Below, piece by piece: positions 4,328 through 7,677 of a stretch of DNA of 7,677 bases. The DNA comes from JBOGIF01 sp050742415 (lineage in GTDB: Bacteria > Actinomycetota > Acidimicrobiia > Acidimicrobiales > AC-14). The notes under the pieces are model-generated. The model was not told where the DNA came from, searched no databases, and saw only the letters and a list, made by a program, of their open reading frames with translations. How positions within the stretch are numbered: the first letter of the stretch is position 1; the number at the start of each line of letters is the position of its first letter. The translations under genes and the position numbers were made by a program. Where the stretch lies: contig JBOGIF010000211.1 in NCBI GenBank assembly GCA_050742415.1, positions 1 through 7,677 on the forward strand. Direction: 5' to 3'.

Positions 4328-5515
4328 TCAGCCGGCGTCGTCGGGCGGCTGATGTCGCCAGGCCTCCTCGGCCCGGGACAAGACCTCCCGTAGCGGGAGC
4401 CCGGTGCGGCGGGCAGCCCTCGATGCGTCAACCTGCTCCACCTTGACGCGGCCGGCGCTCACTTTCACGCGCACCGGAAGCCCTTCAACCTCCACCTCGT
4501 GCTCGACGCGGGCAGCGGGCCAGCGTTCGAGGATGCAACCCCGGACGCCGAGCGAGCCGGTCTCGGACACGAGCACGGTGGCTATCTGGTCGGCCAGCGC
4601 AGCGTCGGCCAGCGCGCTCACCGTGTAGGCCGGCCGGCCCTTCTTCATCACGATCGGTGTGACCCAGGCGTCAGCCGCGCCGGCTTCGAGCAGAGCAGCC
4701 ACGCAGTGCGCCAGGACCTCGCCCGTGGCGTCGTCGACGTTCACCTCGAGTAGCGTCACTGGTTGGCCGGGCCGGGTGAGCCCGTCGACGACAGCGTCGC
4801 CGATCACCACCTGCACCATGTTGGGTAGGCCGTCGATCTCCCGGGTACCGGCGCCATAGCCGGTGGAGTCAACAACCATTGCCGGAAGTGGCCCGTGGTG
4901 AGAAGCCAGTGCACTCACCAGAGCGGCGCCGGTGGGCGTGGTCAGCTCGACTGCAACCTCGCGCCCGTAAGTGGGTACGCCACGCAACAGGTCGACGACG
5001 GCCGGCGCCGGGTTGGGGAGCATCCCGTGGGCGGTGCGGACCATGCCTGTCCCGGTGGCCACCGAGCTACTCGAGACCTGGTCGACGCCCAGCACCTCCA
5101 AGGCCGCGCACGTCCCGACGACATCGATGATGGCGTCGACTCCGCCGAGCTCGTGGAAGTGGACTTGCTCGGGCGGCCGGCGGTGGAGGCGACCCTCGAC
5201 CCTCGCCATGGCTGCGAGCACCGCCTGCGAACGTGCTCGAACGCGCTCGGGCAGCCGGGCCTCCTCTACCAGCCCGGAGATGTGGGCGTAGGTGCGCACG
5301 ACACCGGACTCCTCTACCAGCACGTTCACCTTCGTCGCACCGACGCCTGCCCTCAGGACCGATTCCGCCTCGAGGGTCCAGCCGCTGATGGGTACCCGCC
5401 CGAGCAATTGCCGTATCTCGTCCAGGTCGGCCCCGGCGTCGACGAGGCTGCCGAGAGCCATGTCGCCGGCGATCCCGGCGAAGCAGTGGAACCAAGCCGT
5501 GGTCGCGCCGGCCAT
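4328..5515 (-). CDS. larC: LarC, nickel insertion enzyme for the nickel-pincer nucleotide cofactor
   Basis: A 395-residue protein that uses CTP to insert nickel into the pyridinium bis-thiocarboxylate mononucleotide, the last step in making the cofactor of lactate racemase and related LarA-type enzymes. The N-terminal domain carries HCFAGIAGDMALGSLVDAG (10-28), HFHELGGVDAIIDVVG (119-134), TTPTGAAL (192-199) and GYGAGTRE (219-226). The C-terminal domain carries EVNVDDATGE (257-266) and TPIVMKKGRPAYT (286-298). In Lactiplantibacillus plantarum these two halves are joined by a programmed frameshift (larC1/larC2); here they are one continuous frame. The start ATG (5515-5513) overlaps the larB stop as TGATG, so the two are translationally coupled. 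The frame stays open upstream to 6265, but that stretch is antisense to good larB sequence and is not part of the gene. Confidence 0.93.
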   Translation of the reverse strand: MAGATTAWFHCFAGIAGDMALGSLVDAGADLDEIRQLLGRVPISGWTLEAESVLRAGVGATKVNVLVEESGVVRTYAHISGLVEEARLPERVRARSQAVLAAMARVEGRLHRRPPEQVHFHELGGVDAIIDVVGTCAALEVLGVDQVSSSSVATGTGMVRTAHGMLPNPAPAVVDLLRGVPTYGREVAVELTTPTGAALVSALASHHGPLPAMVVDSTGYGAGTREIDGLPNMVQVVIGDAVVDGLTRPGQPVTLLEVNVDDATGEVLAHCVAALLEAGAADAWVTPIVMKKGRPAYTVSALADAALADQIATVLVSETGSLGVRGCILERWPAARVEHEVEVEGLPVRVKVSAGRVKVEQVDASRAARRTGLPLREVLSRAEEAWRHQPPDDAG

Positions 5516-6258
5516 CAGGCCGGTCCCAACAGACGCAGCACCGCGCAGCCGGCGCCGAATCCGTTGTCGATCCCTACGACCGTGATTCCCGCGGCGCACG
5601 ACGACAGCATTGCAAGCAGTGCGGTGATGCCGCCAAAGGCGGCGCCGTAACCGGCGCTGGTCGGAACGGCCACTACCGGGCACCCGGTGATCCCCCCGAC
5701 CAGGCTGGCCAGCGCTCCCTCCATCCCGGCGATGACGACTACCGCGTCCGCGGTCGAGATCTCGTCGACGCTCACCAGCACCCGGTGGACGCCGGCCACG
5801 CCGACGTCGGCAATCAACGTTGACGACAACCCGCTGGCCGAGAGAGTCGCGATGCATTCCTGCGCGACCACCAGGTCGGCGGTGCCGGCAGTGAGGACCG
5901 GGATCCGGGAGGGCCTGGGAAGCCGTGGGCGCCAGGCGACGGTTGTGCCCGATCGCTGGCCGCCCGGGCTGATGGCCGTCGCAGCCGCGACCTGCGCCTC
6001 GTCGGCCCGGGTGAGCAGGACGGGACCACCACCGTCCTCGGCGAGCAGCTCCGCCACGATGTCGGCACACTGCTCGGGGGTCTTGCCAGGGGCATAGACG
6101 GCCTCGGCGAAACCCTGGCGCAGCACCCGGTGATGGTCGACGCGCGCGAAGCCGAGGTCGGCGAAGGGAAGCCGGCGCAGGCGCGAGACAGCCTCGTCCG
6201 CCGACATGACCCCGGACCGGACGTCGTCCAGCAGCGTGCGAAGAGTGGCCTCGTCCAC
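5515..6258 (-). CDS. larB: LarB, NaAD carboxylase/hydrolase of nickel-pincer cofactor synthesis
   Basis: A 247-residue protein that carboxylates the pyridinium ring of nicotinic acid adenine dinucleotide and hydrolyses it to the mononucleotide, the first step of the pathway. Residues about 1-115 form the N-terminal domain; 118-247 are PurE-like. Motifs include TAGTADLVVAQE (123-134), DVGVAGVHR (151-159), AGMEGALASLVGG (177-189), PTSAGYGAAFGG (199-210) and the end GIDNGFGAG (229-237). C221 and E180 fall where I recall the catalytic cysteine and acid of the L. plantarum enzyme. I chose GTG 6258 because GATAAT lies exactly 6 nt upstream. A GTG at 6285 would add nine residues, but lies upstream of that -10 and inside pheA. 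The larE sulfurtransferase and any LarA enzyme are not in the window. Confidence 0.92.
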   Translation of the reverse strand: MDEATLRTLLDDVRSGVMSADEAVSRLRRLPFADLGFARVDHHRVLRQGFAEAVYAPGKTPEQCADIVAELLAEDGGGPVLLTRADEAQVAAATAISPGGQRSGTTVAWRPRLPRPSRIPVLTAGTADLVVAQECIATLSASGLSSTLIADVGVAGVHRVLVSVDEISTADAVVVIAGMEGALASLVGGITGCPVVAVPTSAGYGAAFGGITALLAMLSSCAAGITVVGIDNGFGAGCAVLRLLGPA

Positions 6259-6278
6259 GGCGCAATTATCCTCTGACG
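6259..6278. promoter_or_regulatory. Divergent larB/pheA promoter with overlapping leaderless -10 elements
   Basis: The whole gap between the larB GTG and the pheA ATG is 20 bp. On the plus strand TATCCT (6267-6272) is 6 nt from ATG 6279. On the minus strand GATAAT (6270-6265) is 6 nt from GTG 6258. The two hexamers share four base pairs (6267-6270), so the polymerases should exclude each other. Neither gene has room for a ribosome binding site or attenuator. Neither -35 is clear, and each would lie inside the opposite gene. Confidence 0.6.
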
Positions 6279-7211
6279 ATGACACCGCCGCCCCGCGTCG
6301 CGTATCTGGGCCCTCCCGGCACCTTCACCGAGGAGGCCTTGTTGAGCGACGCCGCGCTGGCGGCGGCCGATCTGGTGGCGATGCCGTCGATGCCGGAGGT
6401 CCTGGCGGCGACCTCCGCCGGCGACGTCGACATCGGGTTCGTGGCGTTGGAGAACTCGATCGAGGGCACCGTGCTGTTGGTGCTCGACGGGCTCGTCTTC
6501 GAGCACGACCTGCTCATTCGCAGCGAGGTGGTGATGAACGTGCGGGAGAACCTCGTCGGTCCGCCCGGCATGAGCCTCTCCGAGGTGCGCCGCGTCGTCT
6601 CCTTCCCCGACGCCATGGCCCAGTGCCGTTCGTTCTTCTCGCGCAGCCTCCCCGGCGTGGAGGTGTTGGCCGCCAACTCGACGGCCGAGGCCGTGAGGGA
6701 GGTCGGTGAAACCCGGCCGCCGGGGACGGCGGCGCTCGGGTCCGCCTTGGCCGCCAAGCTCTACGGACTCGACGTTCTCGCCGCCGACGTGGCCGACCAT
6801 CCCGACAACCAGACCCGCTTCGTCGCGGTCGCACGCTCCGGCATACCGGCACCGACGGGCCACGACAAGACGAGCATCGTCTGCTTCCAGCAGGCCGACC
6901 GGCCCGGGAGCCTTCACGCCATCCTCGGCCAGTTCTCCGCTAGGAGCATCAACCTCACGAAGCTGGAGTCGCGGCCGACCAAGCACAGCCTGGGCGACTA
7001 CTGCTTCATCATCGACCTGGAGGGCCACGTCGACGACGAGGTGGTGGCCGATTGCCTCCGCGACTTGCACGCCGAGCTGGCCGGGTTGAAGTTCTTGGGC
7101 TCCTACCCGGCCGCCGGCCCTCACGGCCCCGCCCGTCGGCGCGAGGCGGAGGAGTCCTGGCGGGCGGCCGACGTCTGGATCTCGGACCTGCGGAGCCAGG
7201 TCGACAGGTAG
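6279..7211 (+). CDS. pheA: Prephenate dehydratase (P-protein without chorismate mutase)
   Basis: A 310-residue cytoplasmic enzyme turning prephenate into phenylpyruvate, the committed step to phenylalanine. The dehydratase domain spans about residues 5-187: YLGPPGTFTEEA (9-20), the conserved ALENSIEGTV (56-65), and NQTRFVAV (177-184) with the catalytic TRF at 179-181. An ACT domain follows (about 197-275), with RPGSLHAIL (208-216) and KLESRPTK (228-235), the site by which phenylalanine usually inhibits the enzyme. There is no chorismate mutase domain, as is normal in actinobacteria. A 35-residue arginine-rich tail after the ACT domain is of unknown use. The start ATG is a leaderless type with TATCCT 6 nt before it. 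The gene diverges from larB, and a tRNA-Ser gene begins 15 nt after the stop, perhaps within the same transcript. Confidence 0.95.
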   Translation: MTPPPRVAYLGPPGTFTEEALLSDAALAAADLVAMPSMPEVLAATSAGDVDIGFVALENSIEGTVLLVLDGLVFEHDLLIRSEVVMNVRENLVGPPGMSLSEVRRVVSFPDAMAQCRSFFSRSLPGVEVLAANSTAEAVREVGETRPPGTAALGSALAAKLYGLDVLAADVADHPDNQTRFVAVARSGIPAPTGHDKTSIVCFQQADRPGSLHAILGQFSARSINLTKLESRPTKHSLGDYCFIIDLEGHVDDEVVADCLRDLHAELAGLKFLGSYPAAGPHGPARRREAEESWRAADVWISDLRSQVDR

Positions 7212-7226
7212 CCTTCCCACTGTTCC

Positions 7227-7310
7227 GGAGGGATGGCAGAGCGGCCGAATGCGAGGCTCTTGAAAAGCCTTGGGCGATGAGCCCCGTGGGTTCAAATCCC
7301 ACTCCCTCCG
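7227..7310 (+). tRNA. tRNA-Ser(UGA)
   Basis: The acceptor stem pairs GGAGGGA (7227-7233) with TCCCTCC (7303-7309), with G7310 as discriminator, the base used by serine tRNAs. The anticodon stem AGGCT/AGCCT (7254-7258 and 7266-7270) encloses the loop CTTGAAA with anticodon TGA (7261-7263), which reads UCA and related serine codons. A long variable arm follows (about 7271-7285), typical of class II tRNAs. The T-arm is GTGGG-TTCAAAT-CCCAC (7286-7302). CCA is not encoded; CCC follows the discriminator. Confidence 0.97.
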
Positions 7311-7392
7311 CCCTGGTCAGAGGCTATTTACTTCAACCTGAAGAAGTCCGAGCGAACGAAGCCCAGCTCCTCCCTGGTGTGATCCGGAGCTG

Positions 7393-7677
7393 TCAGCGCT
7401 CCCGACCGCTCCCGATCTCGTCCATCACCCCACTTCCGACCTCCCGTCCGGCCCATTTCGGGGCCGTCCGAGCGTGCCGGGAGAGGCGGGGAGCGGCACC
7501 AGCGACGGTGAGGCTGGGCGCGGCGAGGCCAGTGCAAACGAGCGGGAGGGCGAGCACGATCAACACGCCGCCAACTTGCATGAATCGGCGGTACGGCACC
7601 GTCGTGCCTTGGTCGGCTTTCGGCGCGGTGAGCATGCGCCGGCCAGTGACGGCGATCACGCCGCCTGCCACCAAGGC
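7393..7677 (-). CDS. Possible small membrane protein, C-terminal part only
   Basis: The minus-strand frame is open from the right edge to TGA at 7395-7393. It begins with a hydrophobic stretch (VAGGVIAVTG) followed by GRRM, perhaps the end of one membrane span. About 20 residues later comes a clear span, VGGVLIVLALPLVCTGLAA. After that the composition becomes low in structure, rich in R, A, P and G. Another minus frame overlaps 7328-7537, so where the real coding sequence ends is uncertain. I do not recognise a family. The true start is outside the window. Confidence 0.35.
   Translation of the reverse strand, partial: ALVAGGVIAVTGRRMLTAPKADQGTTVPYRRFMQVGGVLIVLALPLVCTGLAAPSLTVAGAAPRLSRHARTAPKWAGREVGSGVMDEIGSGRER

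Noticed and set aside
4895..5650. A 251-codon plus-strand frame opposite larC
   Set aside because: It is a shadow of larC and of the 3' end of larB, whose motifs are complete on the minus strand.
4328..6265. One 645-codon minus-strand frame, suggesting a larger LarC with a long N-terminal extension
   Set aside because: The part above 5515 is arginine- and proline-rich and overlaps larB in another frame, and larB has full domain motifs. The larC ATG at 5515 overlaps the larB stop as a normal coupled start.
6259..6278. An attenuator or T-box leader before pheA, common for aromatic amino acid genes
   Set aside because: The gap to larB is only 20 bp and the promoter looks leaderless, so there is no room for a leader.
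5814..7295. A 493-codon minus-strand frame across pheA
   Set aside because: It is antisense to a full-length, motif-complete prephenate dehydratase and runs through part of the tRNA-Ser gene. Its composition is typical of a high-GC shadow frame.
7009..7302. Minus-strand frame beginning MGFEPTGLIAQGFSRA
   Set aside because: This is a well-known artefact: the complement of a serine tRNA read as protein. It overlaps tRNA-Ser and the 3' end of pheA.
7311..7392. A terminator after tRNA-Ser
   Set aside because: Only a 5-bp CTTCA-ACC-TGAAG stem (around 7331) without a convincing U-tract is seen; too weak to call.

Overview
The window is G+C-rich DNA with the gene style of a high-GC actinobacterium. 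Several starts look leaderless: a TANNNT -10 element lies exactly 6 nt before the start codon. GTG and TTG starts occur, and there is a TTGA stop/start overlap. The pheA / tRNA-Ser(UGA) / larBC block would suit an acidimicrobial-type actinobacterium, but that placement is a guess.

Left part (1-1030), edge of a mobile region. The C-terminal end of a large protein, probably a helicase or restriction-type ATPase, enters from the left and stops at 448-450. It is followed by a strong hairpin. A 26-nt piece matching the 3' end of a tRNA gene (T-loop, T-stem 3' strand, acceptor 3' strand) stands without the rest of the tRNA and looks like an attachment-site remnant. Beside it, on the minus strand, lies the frameshifted C-terminal end of what looks like a serine recombinase.

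Middle part (1031-4140), accessory genes. A beta-class DNA methyltransferase of low G+C reads rightward with no intact restriction partner. A TauE/SafE-family membrane transporter reads leftward. Next come the broken remains of a second, related methyltransferase plus an unidentified ORF tail, both on the minus strand. A vapBC toxin-antitoxin pair follows, with a clear inverted-repeat operator over its promoter. This looks like a worn restriction-modification and toxin-antitoxin island.

Right part (4190-7677), chromosomal backbone. A 33-residue single-span membrane peptide has a leaderless start. larC and larB, for the nickel-pincer nucleotide cofactor, overlap at TGATG on the minus strand. 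pheA (prephenate dehydratase) diverges from larB, and the two promoters share overlapping -10 hexamers in a 20-bp gap. A complete tRNA-Ser(UGA) follows pheA. The window ends in the 3' part of a possible small membrane protein on the minus strand.

No CRISPR array, rRNA or intact insertion sequence was seen. The points I find most worth a second look are the tRNA-fragment/recombinase boundary, the pair of related methyltransferases (one live, one broken) around tauE, the overlapping divergent leaderless promoters, and the 33-residue membrane peptide.
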